Shown in pieces: positions 1 to 7,482 of a stretch of 35,542 nt of DNA. Source of the DNA: an uncultured Dehalococcoidia bacterium. GTDB taxonomy: Bacteria; Chloroflexota; Dehalococcoidia; Tepidiformales; Tepidiformaceae. The stretch spans positions 1-35,542 of the forward strand of contig CALLPC010000034.1 of NCBI GenBank assembly GCA_938015525.1, read 5' to 3'. Both the position numbers and the translations under genes were made by a program. The notes beneath the pieces were generated by a model that ran no database searches, was not told where the DNA came from, and saw only the letters and a program-made list of their open reading frames with translations. Each line of letters starts with the position of its first letter. Position 1 is the stretch's first letter.

Positions 1-209
1 CCTCTTCGCCCGCACCCCCCGCCCCGTCGCCGACGCCAGCCCCATCGCCGCCGCCTTCCCCTTCCCCGGCCGGACCGACGCCGCCGTCCATCCCGACGGA
101 GTCGCCGCCGCCAACGCCGTCCCCGGCCGTCCCGCCCGGCGGCCTCCCCTATCCGCCGCCCCTTCCACCGCCGCCGGACGGCAGCGCTGGCTCGCCCCCG
201 CGCGAGTGA
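1..209 (+). CDS. C-terminal end of a proline-rich protein (partial)
   Basis: The reading frame that starts at base 3 is open from the window edge to a TGA at 207-209. It encodes about 68 residues made almost entirely of Pro, Ser, Thr, Ala and Gly, with repeats such as PSPTPAPSPPPSPSPAGP. Low-complexity tails of this kind are common as linkers or wall-spanning stalks in secreted and membrane proteins of high-GC bacteria. No folded domain is visible, so no function can be given. The other two plus frames are also open because of base composition, so the choice rests on the regular Pro/Ser pattern and on the stop lying 10 nt before the convergent acetyltransferase gene. Confidence 0.5.
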   Translation, partial: SSPAPPAPSPTPAPSPPPSPSPAGPTPPSIPTESPPPTPSPAVPPGGLPYPPPLPPPPDGSAGSPPRE

Positions 210-219
210 CCCCGGCCCC

Positions 220-708
220 CTAGGGCAGCGCCCTCCCGGTGCCCATGCGCAGCTCGAGCACGTCCGTTGCCGCAGCGAAACCGTGCCGCTCATACAGGGG
301 ACGGCTTCCAGGAGTTGGCCAGAGAATCACCGAATCGACCCGAGCGGCCCGGCAGGCCTCCAGCGCCGCGCCGAGCAGCGCTCCGCCGATGCCCCGGTTC
401 CGCCAGCCCGGCGCAACGAACACGCTCGTCACGTACCCGTGCAGCTCTTCCTCGCTCCCCGGGTTTGGCACCTTCTCCACGAATTGCAGCCACGCGCAGC
501 CGACGGCATCCCCCCCGGCCGTTTCCACCAGCCACGCCCGCCACCGGCCGTCGCCGCCGAGCCGCGCCGCCATCCAGGCTGACGCGCGGGCCTGGAACGT
601 CGCCGGTTCCTCCTCCGCCTGCCCAAGCTCGGCGCGGAACGCCCACCGCAACCGGGCGAGCGCACCCGCATCCGCAGCAGTCGCCGGCCGGGCAGTCCAC
701 TCGGCCAC
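220..708 (-). CDS. GNAT-family N-acetyltransferase
   Basis: This 162-residue protein has the size and layout of a single GNAT domain, which moves an acetyl group from acetyl-CoA to an amine. The acetyl-CoA binding motif A is clear near residues 95-115 (VFVAPGWRNRGIGGALL, matching V-x-P-x-x-R-x-x-G-x-G/A). A C-terminal motif B is also present (LWPTPGSRPLYERHGF). The substrate cannot be read from sequence. The start is a GTG at 706-708, nine bases after the stop of the upstream nucleotidyltransferase gene, so the two are probably co-transcribed as the last genes of a minus-strand run. It ends 10 nt from the convergent gene at the window edge. The GNAT assignment is firm; a role in modifying an antibiotic is only a guess prompted by the neighbour. 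Confidence 0.88.
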   Translation of the reverse strand: MAEWTARPATAADAGALARLRWAFRAELGQAEEEPATFQARASAWMAARLGGDGRWRAWLVETAGGDAVGCAWLQFVEKVPNPGSEEELHGYVTSVFVAPGWRNRGIGGALLGAALEACRAARVDSVILWPTPGSRPLYERHGFAAATDVLELRMGTGRALP

Positions 709-717
709 CGCGAGCCC

Positions 718-1482
718 CTACTCGTCCTCGTCCAGGTCCATCCGCACCCGGTTGATCTCGTCCAGCACCCAACCCACGAACCGCTCCGCGTGCTCCTGGC
801 TCGGACCCGTCGCCGAACGCCCGAGATGCTGCTTCAGCGCCAGCCGTACCGGCATCATGTTCTTCCGCTGCCGGAAGAACCAGTATGCGCCTTCCTGCTT
901 GCTGACCAGCTCGCCCGTGTAGGCATACCGCAGCGCACGGACTGCGTTCAGCACCGCGTAGCCCGGCGAGGCATTCGCCACCGCCCAGCCGAGCTCGTCC
1001 GCCATCGCCTCCAGCACCCAGCTTCGCGGGATGATCGGGAACATCTCTTCCGGCGGCGGGCCGATGATCGCCCGCCCCTTCTCCCGCGCCACCGCGTAGT
1101 GCAGGAGCAGGTCCGGGTCGCCCGGGTGCCCGTGCCCATCGACGAACGTCCGCGCCTCCGGCACCGTGCACAGGTGCAGTTCGAACGGCGGCGAGTGGCT
1201 CTCCACGTCAAGCGAGGCATCCGTCACGATGCTCAGCTCCAGCCCCGAACCCGGACACGGCATCTCCGGGTCCATCAGCAGCTCAGCGATGGCCCGCTGC
1301 TCGTCCTTCGTCAGCGGCGCTTCAACGACCGCCAGCATGTCGAAATCCGACCGCTGGTACTGGAACGCCCCCATCGTCGCCGAGCCGTGGAGATAGAGCC
1401 CGAGCAGGTTCTCCCCCAGCACCCGGTCGAGACGCCGCCCAACGTCTCGCGAAAACCCCATGATCTTCCGTTGCAAATGCAT
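718..1482 (-). CDS. AadA-like nucleotidyltransferase (aminoglycoside adenylyltransferase family)
   Basis: This is a 254-residue cytoplasmic protein with a nucleotidyltransferase fold at the N-terminus. It shows LHGSATMGAF at 32-40 (the Gly-Ser pair) followed by SDFDML, giving metal-binding Asp46 and Asp48. The second half resembles the helical DUF4111 domain of ANT(3'')/ANT(9) enzymes, including NAVRALRYAYTGELVSKQEG near residue 180. Characterised relatives transfer AMP from ATP to streptomycin or spectinomycin. Remote environmental members are often untested, so resistance should not be assumed. The ATG at 1480-1482 is preceded by AGGGTG five bases upstream and lies 9 nt after the stop of the hydrolase gene. 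It probably shares a transcript with the hydrolase and the acetyltransferase. Confidence 0.82.
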   Translation of the reverse strand: MHLQRKIMGFSRDVGRRLDRVLGENLLGLYLHGSATMGAFQYQRSDFDMLAVVEAPLTKDEQRAIAELLMDPEMPCPGSGLELSIVTDASLDVESHSPPFELHLCTVPEARTFVDGHGHPGDPDLLLHYAVAREKGRAIIGPPPEEMFPIIPRSWVLEAMADELGWAVANASPGYAVLNAVRALRYAYTGELVSKQEGAYWFFRQRKNMMPVRLALKQHLGRSATGPSQEHAERFVGWVLDEINRVRMDLDEDE

Positions 1483-1491
1483 GCCCGCACC

Positions 1492-2295
1492 CTACCCTGT
1501 GGTGTGACGCTCGAGGAACCCCATCACTGCCGCGCCCGCCTCTTCGCGAAACTCGATGAAGTACCCGTGCCGCCCTCCTTCGACGAGGTACAGCTCCGCC
1601 CCGGGGATCCGCCCGGCCAGCAGCGCCGCGTTCGCGGTCGGATTGATCCGGTCCTCCGTCCCGTGAATGACCAGCACCGGCGCGCGGATCTCCGTCAGCC
1701 TCTCCCATGCATCGTGCCCCTGGCTCGCCTCGTAATGCAACCGCTGGGCGTATGCCGGCAGGGGATTCCTCGCGCGTTCGCGCAAAAACTCGAGATATCC
1801 CGGGTGGGCTGCCAGCCAGCCGGGGCTGACCATCTCCTCCGCCAGGAACTGCGCCGCCTCCTCCGGGTCCGCCGGCCGGGTGCGCATCCTCGCGTCCACC
1901 TCCGGCGGCCGCCTCACCCCGTGGGCATCGCCCGGTGTCGTACAGCCCAGCACCACGGCCCCGACCCGCTCCGGCCAATCAATCGCGAGCCACTGGCAGA
2001 CCCGCCCGCCCATCGAAATCCCGTACACGTGCGCCCGCCCGATGCCGAGGTGGTCCAGGAGCCCCACGGCATCGGCTGCCAGCATCCGGGTCGTGTAGGG
2101 CGGCTCGCTCGGCTTGTCGCTCTCGCCCGTCCCCCGGTGGTCATACACGATGACCCGGAACCGGCTGGCGAAATCCCCCAGCACCGGGTCCCAGCCGTGG
2201 TGGTCGCTCCCCTGTCCCATCACGAGCAGTAGCGGCTCGCCCGCACCGTGAACCTCGTAGTACAGCCGCACCCCGTTGCATACCGCGAACGGCAT
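1492..2295 (-). CDS. alpha/beta-fold hydrolase
   Basis: This 267-residue protein has the complete signature of an alpha/beta hydrolase without a signal peptide. The oxyanion region appears as VMGQGSDHHGW near residue 25. The motif YDHRGTGESDKP follows near 50. The nucleophile elbow GISMGG lies near 95, the acid in HGTEDRINP near 215, and the catalytic His in GGRHGYF near 243. Family members include esterases, lactonases such as 3-oxoadipate enol-lactonase, haloperoxidases and C-C hydrolases. The sequence does not separate these. The gene follows the VWA gene by 65 nt and precedes the nucleotidyltransferase by 9 nt on the same strand. The ATG at 2293-2295 starts the usual N-terminal strand (MPFAVCNGVRLYYEVHG), so the start is sound. 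Confidence 0.9.
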   Translation of the reverse strand: MPFAVCNGVRLYYEVHGAGEPLLLVMGQGSDHHGWDPVLGDFASRFRVIVYDHRGTGESDKPSEPPYTTRMLAADAVGLLDHLGIGRAHVYGISMGGRVCQWLAIDWPERVGAVVLGCTTPGDAHGVRRPPEVDARMRTRPADPEEAAQFLAEEMVSPGWLAAHPGYLEFLRERARNPLPAYAQRLHYEASQGHDAWERLTEIRAPVLVIHGTEDRINPTANAALLAGRIPGAELYLVEGGRHGYFIEFREEAGAAVMGFLERHTTG

Positions 2296-2360
2296 GCCGG
2301 AACCCTACCGAATCGCCGTACGCGATGCAATCTCGTTCCAACCTGAACGAATCTGCAGCG

Positions 2361-3380
2361 TCACGGGAAGCGGTTGAACCAGAGCAGCCCCAGCACTCCC
2401 CCGGCCAGTACCAGGACCCCCGCCAGCCCGGCCGTCGCCCAGCTCACCTCCGTCCGCTCCTCGATGTAGCCGATCCGGTCGCCCAGGTCGCGGTAGATGC
2501 TCTCCAGCTCGCGCGCCCCCGGCGCCTCGAACGCGCGGCCGCCCGTGATTTCGGCAATCGCCTGCAGCGTCTCGAAGTCCGGCGGCACCCGCACCGCCCG
2601 CTGGCGGCCCTGGGGGTCCGTCACCACCGCCACCCCATCCGGGGTCCCCAGCGCGACGGAGTACACCGGCACGCCCGCATCAGCAGCGAGCCGCGCCGCA
2701 TCCAGCGGCTGATACCTGCCGACCGTCTGTGCCCCGTCCGAAAGCAGCACGATGACCGCCGGCGCCGACTCCCCTTCGCCCCGGACCGGCCCCGGGGCGG
2801 CCGGTCGCCCCTCCGGGCTGGCCCCGGCAGAAGCGGGCTCCAGCGCCGCCCGCACGACGTCAACCGCCGTCGCCAGCGCGTCGCCCATCGCCGTGCCGCC
2901 CAGCGGCGTCAGCCGGTCGACCGCCGCGTGCACCTGCGCCTTCTCTGTCGTCGGCGGCACGAGCACGTTCACCCCGCTCGAAAAGCTGATGAGACTGACC
3001 CGGAAACCCTCCGGGAGCCGGTCCACCAGCAGGTGCGCCGCCTCCTGCGCGGCCGCCATCCGCGTCGGCGCGACATCCGTCGCGTTCATCGAGCCCGAGA
3101 CATCGGTCACCAGCACCACCGTGCCCTCCTGGCGCGGCGTCTTCGTCACCAGATGGGGCCGCGCCAGCGTGAAGACGACCGCCGCCACCCCCAGCAGGTA
3201 GAGCGCGGGCGGCAGATGCCGCCGCCAGTTCGGACTCGCCTCCACCACGTTCGCGAGCAGCTCCAGGTTCGTAAACCTCGCGGCATACTTCGGCCGCCGC
3301 CGCTGCACCAGCACGTAAAGACCGGCCAGCAGCGGCACCGCGCCCAGCCCCAGCAGCATCCACGGCCACGCGAACGTCAT
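2361..3380 (-). CDS. VWA-domain membrane protein (BatA-like)
   Basis: This 339-residue protein is anchored by hydrophobic segments at about 5-25 and 58-74, with a third near the C-terminus (about 312-332). Between them is a von Willebrand factor A domain with an intact MIDAS motif, DVSGSMNATD, starting at Asp93, and the later LLSDGAQT strand. This is the architecture of BatA-type proteins, which usually act with a MoxR ATPase and a DUF58 protein in envelope stress or metal-centre assembly. The longest open frame begins 63 nt earlier, but ATG at 3378-3380 is preferred. It gives the expected membrane-proximal N-terminus (MTFAWPWMLLGLG) and overlaps the upstream DUF58 stop in an ATGA. No BatB, BatD or transglutaminase partner follows, so the module is minimal. 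Confidence 0.88.
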   Translation of the reverse strand: MTFAWPWMLLGLGAVPLLAGLYVLVQRRRPKYAARFTNLELLANVVEASPNWRRHLPPALYLLGVAAVVFTLARPHLVTKTPRQEGTVVLVTDVSGSMNATDVAPTRMAAAQEAAHLLVDRLPEGFRVSLISFSSGVNVLVPPTTEKAQVHAAVDRLTPLGGTAMGDALATAVDVVRAALEPASAGASPEGRPAAPGPVRGEGESAPAVIVLLSDGAQTVGRYQPLDAARLAADAGVPVYSVALGTPDGVAVVTDPQGRQRAVRVPPDFETLQAIAEITGGRAFEAPGARELESIYRDLGDRIGYIEERTEVSWATAGLAGVLVLAGGVLGLLWFNRFP

Positions 3381-4300
3381 CGAACGAACCCCTTCTCGAG
3401 CAGCCCGGCCGCGAACGGGCGCAGCCAATCCCCCGATGTCCAAAGCACGATGTGCCGCGCGCCCGCCCGGGCGATCGCGGCCCCCACCTCTGCACGCTCA
3501 GCTGCTGCGGCTGCAACGAACCGCTCCCGTAGCCGTCGTGAGCCGGTATCGACGCGCAGCTGTCGCCCGGTCTCCGGGTCCATCAGCCACAGCTCGCCCA
3601 CGTCCGGCAGCTCCTGCTCCCGCGGGTCGCGAATCTCCACGGCCACCACGTCGTGGCGCCCGCAAAGCTGCAGCAGCGGCCGCTCCCAGTCCCGCGGCCC
3701 CCGGAAATCCGACACCACGAGCACCAGCCGGCCGCGCCCCGCCAGCCGGTCCACCTGCTGCAGCGCACGCCCCAGCGACGCCGCCGCCCCGCCCGCCGGC
3801 GGCTGCAGCCGAAGCGCCAGGAGCAGCGCGAGCAGCCCCGCCCGCCCCTGCGCAGGCCGCATCACCTGCTCCCGCAGACCATCGAACACGTAAACCCCCA
3901 GGGCGTTGCCGTGCCGCGTCGCAACGTGCCCCGCGGCCAGCGCGACCCCCTCCGCGACGTCGTACTTCCGCCGGTCCGCCGTCCCGAACAGCATCGAAGC
4001 CGAGGCATCGAGGACGAGCCACGTCGTCAGCACCCGCTCGGCCACGAACTCCCGCACGTGCGGCACCAGCGTCCGCGCCGTCACGTTCCAGTCGATCCGC
4101 CGCACGTCATCGCCGGGAACGTATTCCCGCACCTGGGCCAGCTCCGTGCCCGCCCCAAGCCCGTGCGAACGAAAGTCGCCCGCAAGCAGGCTGCTCACCC
4201 GCCGTCCGACGGTGATGTCGAGCGCCCGCAGCACGGCTTCGGGCAGCGGCCCGGGCCCCGGCGTCTCCGGCGTCGTCCCCCGGCCGAGCAGGGCGCTCAA
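3377..4300 (-). CDS. DUF58 domain protein
   Basis: This 307-residue protein carries the DUF58 hallmark GDDVRRIDWNVTAR at about residues 63-76. A VWA-like fold follows with a MIDAS-like DASAS at 98-102 and a later VVSDFRG strand. DUF58 proteins are cytoplasmic or peripheral partners encoded beside MoxR ATPases and VWA membrane proteins; their exact biochemical role is not settled. The gene overlaps the MoxR gene upstream (4297-4300) and the VWA gene downstream (3377-3380), both through ATGA, which indicates a translationally coupled operon. The N-terminus is short on hydrophobic residues, so unlike some relatives it has no transmembrane pair. The family call is secure. Confidence 0.9.
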   Translation of the reverse strand: MSALLGRGTTPETPGPGPLPEAVLRALDITVGRRVSSLLAGDFRSHGLGAGTELAQVREYVPGDDVRRIDWNVTARTLVPHVREFVAERVLTTWLVLDASASMLFGTADRRKYDVAEGVALAAGHVATRHGNALGVYVFDGLREQVMRPAQGRAGLLALLLALRLQPPAGGAAASLGRALQQVDRLAGRGRLVLVVSDFRGPRDWERPLLQLCGRHDVVAVEIRDPREQELPDVGELWLMDPETGRQLRVDTGSRRLRERFVAAAAAERAEVGAAIARAGARHIVLWTSGDWLRPFAAGLLEKGFVR

Positions 4301-5316
4301 GCCGACGCCTCGGCCGCCAGCTCGATGCGCGGCACCGGCACCGCTGCCAGCACCCCGTCGAGAACCTCGTCCGCGGTCACCCCCTCGGCAAGCGCCTGGT
4401 AGGTCAGCACAATCCGATGCCGCAGCACATCCCTCGCGAGGTCGAACACGTCGCCCGGCAGCACGTAGGCCCGCCCGCGCAGCAGCGCTACCGCCCGCGC
4501 CGCATGCACGAGGTTGATGCTCCCCCGCGGGCTCGACCCGAAAGCGATGTGCGCTTTATGCCGGACCAGCCCGTACCGCTCCGGGCGGCGCGTCGCATCG
4601 GCCAGCGCCACGGCGTACTCCATCACCGCCCGGTCGACGTACACCTCGGCCGTCAGCGCCTGGAACTGCGCCAGCTCCTCCACCGGCAGCACCCGCTTCA
4701 CGCTGCCTGCCGGCGCCAGCGACCGCTGCACGATCGCCACCTCCTCCGCCCGCTCCGGGTAGTCCACGACGACCTTCATCATGAACCGGTCGACCTGCGC
4801 CTCCGGCAGCGGATACGTCCCCTCCGATTCGATCGGGTTCTGCGTCGCCAGCACCAGGAACGGGTGCGGCACCCGGAACGTCTCCAGCCCGATCGTCACC
4901 TGCCGCTCCTGCATCACCTCCAGCAGCGCCGACTGCACCTTCGCCGGTGCCCGGTTGATCTCGTCCGCCAGCAGGACGTTGCAGAACACCGGCCCCTTCT
5001 CCGCCACGAACGCGCCCGTATCCGGGCGGTAAATGCGCGTCCCCACCAGGTCGCCGGGCACGAGGTCCGGGGTGAACTGTACCCGGTGGAACGTTCCGCC
5101 GAGCACATCGGCCACCGTCTTCACGGTGAGCGTCTTCGCCAGCCCGGGCACCCCCTCGATGAGCAGGTGGCCGTTCGCCAGCAGCGCCACGAGCACCCGC
5201 TCCAGCATCTGCTCCTGCCCGACGATCACCCGCTTGATCTCGAACATCGCCGCCTCGAAGACGGCGTGTGCCCGCGCGGCCGCCTCCTGCCGGGATCCAT
5301 CCTGTCGACCGGTCAC
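4297..5316 (-). CDS. MoxR-family AAA+ ATPase
   Basis: This 339-residue AAA+ ATPase has Walker A GVPGLAKT at 55-62, Walker B LLADEINRAP near 115 and a sensor region ATQNPIESEGTYPLPEAQ that is diagnostic for MoxR proteins. MoxR ATPases act as chaperones that remodel or mature partner proteins, and their genes are typically followed by DUF58 and VWA genes, as here. An ATG 57 nt further upstream is in frame. The GTG at 5314-5316 is chosen because a full GGAGG lies at 5323-5327, six bases before it, and the protein then begins at the normal place for the family. It is the first gene of the minus-strand run ending at 220. Confidence 0.92.
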   Translation of the reverse strand: MTGRQDGSRQEAAARAHAVFEAAMFEIKRVIVGQEQMLERVLVALLANGHLLIEGVPGLAKTLTVKTVADVLGGTFHRVQFTPDLVPGDLVGTRIYRPDTGAFVAEKGPVFCNVLLADEINRAPAKVQSALLEVMQERQVTIGLETFRVPHPFLVLATQNPIESEGTYPLPEAQVDRFMMKVVVDYPERAEEVAIVQRSLAPAGSVKRVLPVEELAQFQALTAEVYVDRAVMEYAVALADATRRPERYGLVRHKAHIAFGSSPRGSINLVHAARAVALLRGRAYVLPGDVFDLARDVLRHRIVLTYQALAEGVTADEVLDGVLAAVPVPRIELAAEASA

Positions 5317-5439
5317 GCACCACCTCCGGGAGTCCGGGGCCATCGCCGGCCCGTCCCACCTACCCTGAACCATCGCCCCGCAAATGCCGGTAAAGCCGCG
5401 GTCGCCCGCCGGCTCCCGTTTCCCGAGCCCAAACGAAGT

Positions 5440-5468
5440 GCGCCCCTCCCCGCTCCGGGGAGGGGCGC
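5440..5468 (-). terminator. GC-rich hairpin after the aldehyde oxidoreductase gene
   Basis: A perfect 12-bp inverted repeat (GCGCCCCTCCCC, loop GCTCC, then the complement) lies 26 nt past the stop of the oxidoreductase gene. On the minus strand it is followed by CACTTCGTTT, a weak U-tract. It sits between that gene and the promoter side of the MoxR gene, as expected for a transcript end. The remaining bases of 5317-5494 hold the MoxR ribosome-binding site and no gene. Confidence 0.65.
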
Positions 5469-5494
5469 AAAGGGAACAGCCCGGCCCGCGGTCC

Positions 5495-7384
5495 TTACGC
5501 GTGGAGCGCCGCGGCCACGTCCTGCAGCCCGAGCGATTCGAGCTTCGCCTTCGAAGGCTTGCACGTCTCCGTGTCCCAGTCGCACGCCTTCAGGAACTCG
5601 ACCTCGAGCGTCTCGGTATCGAGCTTGATCCCCTGCAGCGGCCCGGCGTGCGTCGCCTCCGTCGATTCGCCCGTCACCCGCGGCGGCACGTAGCGCTTCC
5701 GCGGGTTGCCGCCCTCGCGCACCTCATAGGCCATGCGCAGGTTCGCGATGCGCTCGCCGATTTGCATCATCTCGTCGAGGTCCATCTCCCAGCCCGTCAC
5801 CGCATTGAACCACGACGGGATGTTGGCCGTGTTCGCTGCCATCATCACGAACTGGCACATGCCGCCCGCGTTCACCACGTGCATGTATTCGCTCGCGGCT
5901 TTGTGATGCTCGCCGCGCCCGGCATAGACCTTGTTGTCCGCCGGCGCCGGCGGGATCTTCCCCAGCCGCTTGTTCCCCTCGTACTGCGTGTGGCGCGCCG
6001 GGGTCGGGTCGAGCTTGTACGTAGTGTGGTACTCCGGCTGCAGCTTCGGGTCGTGCATCGGCAGCTCCTGGCCGCCGATGTGCATCGCGTACTTCTCGGC
6101 CCCGCGCCCGATCTTCTCGGCCGCGACCTTCACGCCGTCCGCGAACACCGCGGCGATCCCCCGGCGCTCACCCATCGCCTTCAGGAAGGCGATCATCGCG
6201 TCAGCGTCGCCCCACCGGAGCTCGATGCCCTCGGTGTCTTCCTTCGTGATGATCCCGTTCTCGTAGCACTCGATTGCCATCGAAATGGCGCCGCCCGCGC
6301 TGATGACGTCGAACCCGTACTCGTTGCACAGGTGGTTCGCGTAGATCAGCGCATCCGGCTCGGCCACCAGGTTCATCGTCCCGAAGGCCGCCATCGCCTC
6401 GTACTCCGGCCGGTGCGTGTGATGCGGGTACGGGTACTTCGGGTTCGTCGACTCCTTCGACTCCGCACCGCAGGCCATCGGGCACCGCCAGCACCCGTAC
6501 GACTTCTCCATCCGCGGGTTGATCTGCGACCCGCCGTCGATCTGCTGCGCAATCGGGAAGTCGATGATGCCGACGCCGCCCCAGTTCTTCACCGGGCTGT
6601 CGCCGTTCAGCGCCGACATCGCCGTGATGCCCGTCGTCCCGAAGTTGTGGAAGAAATCGCGCAGCGGCTTTACGAACTGGTCCAGGTTCTCCCGGAGCAT
6701 CTTCGTCGTCTCCGGCGTCTGGCTGATGACCTTCCGCTCCGCCAGCACCACCACCGCCTTCAGCTTCTTCGACCCCATCACCGCGCCCACGCCCGAGCGC
6801 GCCGCCAGCCGGCCGTGGTCATTGCAAATCCCGCTGATCAGCGAAAGCGTCTCGCCCGCCGGCCCGATGTTCGCCACGCTCGCGCGCTTCCCGTGCCGGT
6901 CCTTCAGCACCTTCTCGTTTTCGATGGCGCCCTGGCCCCAGAGGTCGCTGGCGTCGCGCAGCTCGAACTTATCGTTATCGATGAGCAGGTAGACCGGCTT
7001 CTCGGCCTTCCCGAAAAACATGATGCCGTCCCAGCCGGCGAGCTTCAGCACGCCGCCGAAGTCGCCGCCGCAGTTGGCATCCCCCCAGCCCCCCGTCAGC
7101 GGGCTCTTGCACACCACCTGCCACCGCTGCCCGAAGAGCGGCGTGCCGGTCAGCAGCCCCGCGAACATCCCCAGCATGTTCTCCGGGCCCAGCGGGTCCG
7201 CGCCCTTCGGCACACGGTCCCAGAGCATCCGTGCGCCGATGCCGTACCCCCCGAGATACTGTCGGTAGAGCGATTCCTCCGGGTACTCGACCGTGACCTC
7301 ACCCGTCGTGAGATTCACGTTCAGCATCTTCCCGTTATAGCCCTTCTCCGCGAGGGCACCGTTGGTCGCCGTTGCTGTCGTCAA
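5495..7384 (-). CDS. Aldehyde ferredoxin oxidoreductase (tungsten/molybdenum-pterin enzyme)
   Basis: This 629-residue protein is the normal size for the AOR family, which oxidises aldehydes to carboxylic acids (or reduces acids) with ferredoxin at a bis-pterin tungsten centre. The N-terminal pterin-binding domain starts at GYNGKMLNVNLTTGEV. The [4Fe-4S] ligands are visible as C298-x2-C301-x3-C305 (YGCWRCPMAC) plus Cys510 (NAGGMCQF), matching the spacing in Pyrococcus AOR. The longest open frame runs a further 63 residues upstream, but that part is low-complexity. The TTG at 7382-7384 is the better start, with GGAGG nine bases before it. The gene lies 98 nt after the CoA-transferase on the same strand, suggesting co-expression. 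The physiological aldehyde and the metal (W or Mo) cannot be told from sequence. Confidence 0.92.
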   Translation of the reverse strand: MTTATATNGALAEKGYNGKMLNVNLTTGEVTVEYPEESLYRQYLGGYGIGARMLWDRVPKGADPLGPENMLGMFAGLLTGTPLFGQRWQVVCKSPLTGGWGDANCGGDFGGVLKLAGWDGIMFFGKAEKPVYLLIDNDKFELRDASDLWGQGAIENEKVLKDRHGKRASVANIGPAGETLSLISGICNDHGRLAARSGVGAVMGSKKLKAVVVLAERKVISQTPETTKMLRENLDQFVKPLRDFFHNFGTTGITAMSALNGDSPVKNWGGVGIIDFPIAQQIDGGSQINPRMEKSYGCWRCPMACGAESKESTNPKYPYPHHTHRPEYEAMAAFGTMNLVAEPDALIYANHLCNEYGFDVISAGGAISMAIECYENGIITKEDTEGIELRWGDADAMIAFLKAMGERRGIAAVFADGVKVAAEKIGRGAEKYAMHIGGQELPMHDPKLQPEYHTTYKLDPTPARHTQYEGNKRLGKIPPAPADNKVYAGRGEHHKAASEYMHVVNAGGMCQFVMMAANTANIPSWFNAVTGWEMDLDEMMQIGERIANLRMAYEVREGGNPRKRYVPPRVTGESTEATHAGPLQGIKLDTETLEVEFLKACDWDTETCKPSKAKLESLGLQDVAAALHA

Positions 7385-7482
7385 CTCCCTTTGCCTCCCT
7401 GGCGCTGGTTGCGCCGTACTGCGCACTGCATCGTTGCCGGTTTCACGAACGCCCGCAATATGCTCCGCCCGGCATAACGAAA

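Noticed and set aside
222..234. Small hairpin AGGGC-AGC-GCCCT at the end of the acetyltransferase gene
   Set aside because: The stem is only 5 bp, it overlaps the coding end and it has no U-tract, so it is not called as a terminator.
5384..7477. Plus-strand open frame of 697 codons antisense to the aldehyde oxidoreductase
   Set aside because: Same composition effect: Arg/His/Leu-rich without motifs. The minus strand encodes a complete AOR.
7385..7482. Possible promoter TTGCGG-17-AACGAT between the CoA-transferase and aldehyde oxidoreductase genes
   Set aside because: The -10 hexamer is poor and co-transcription with the upstream gene is at least as likely.
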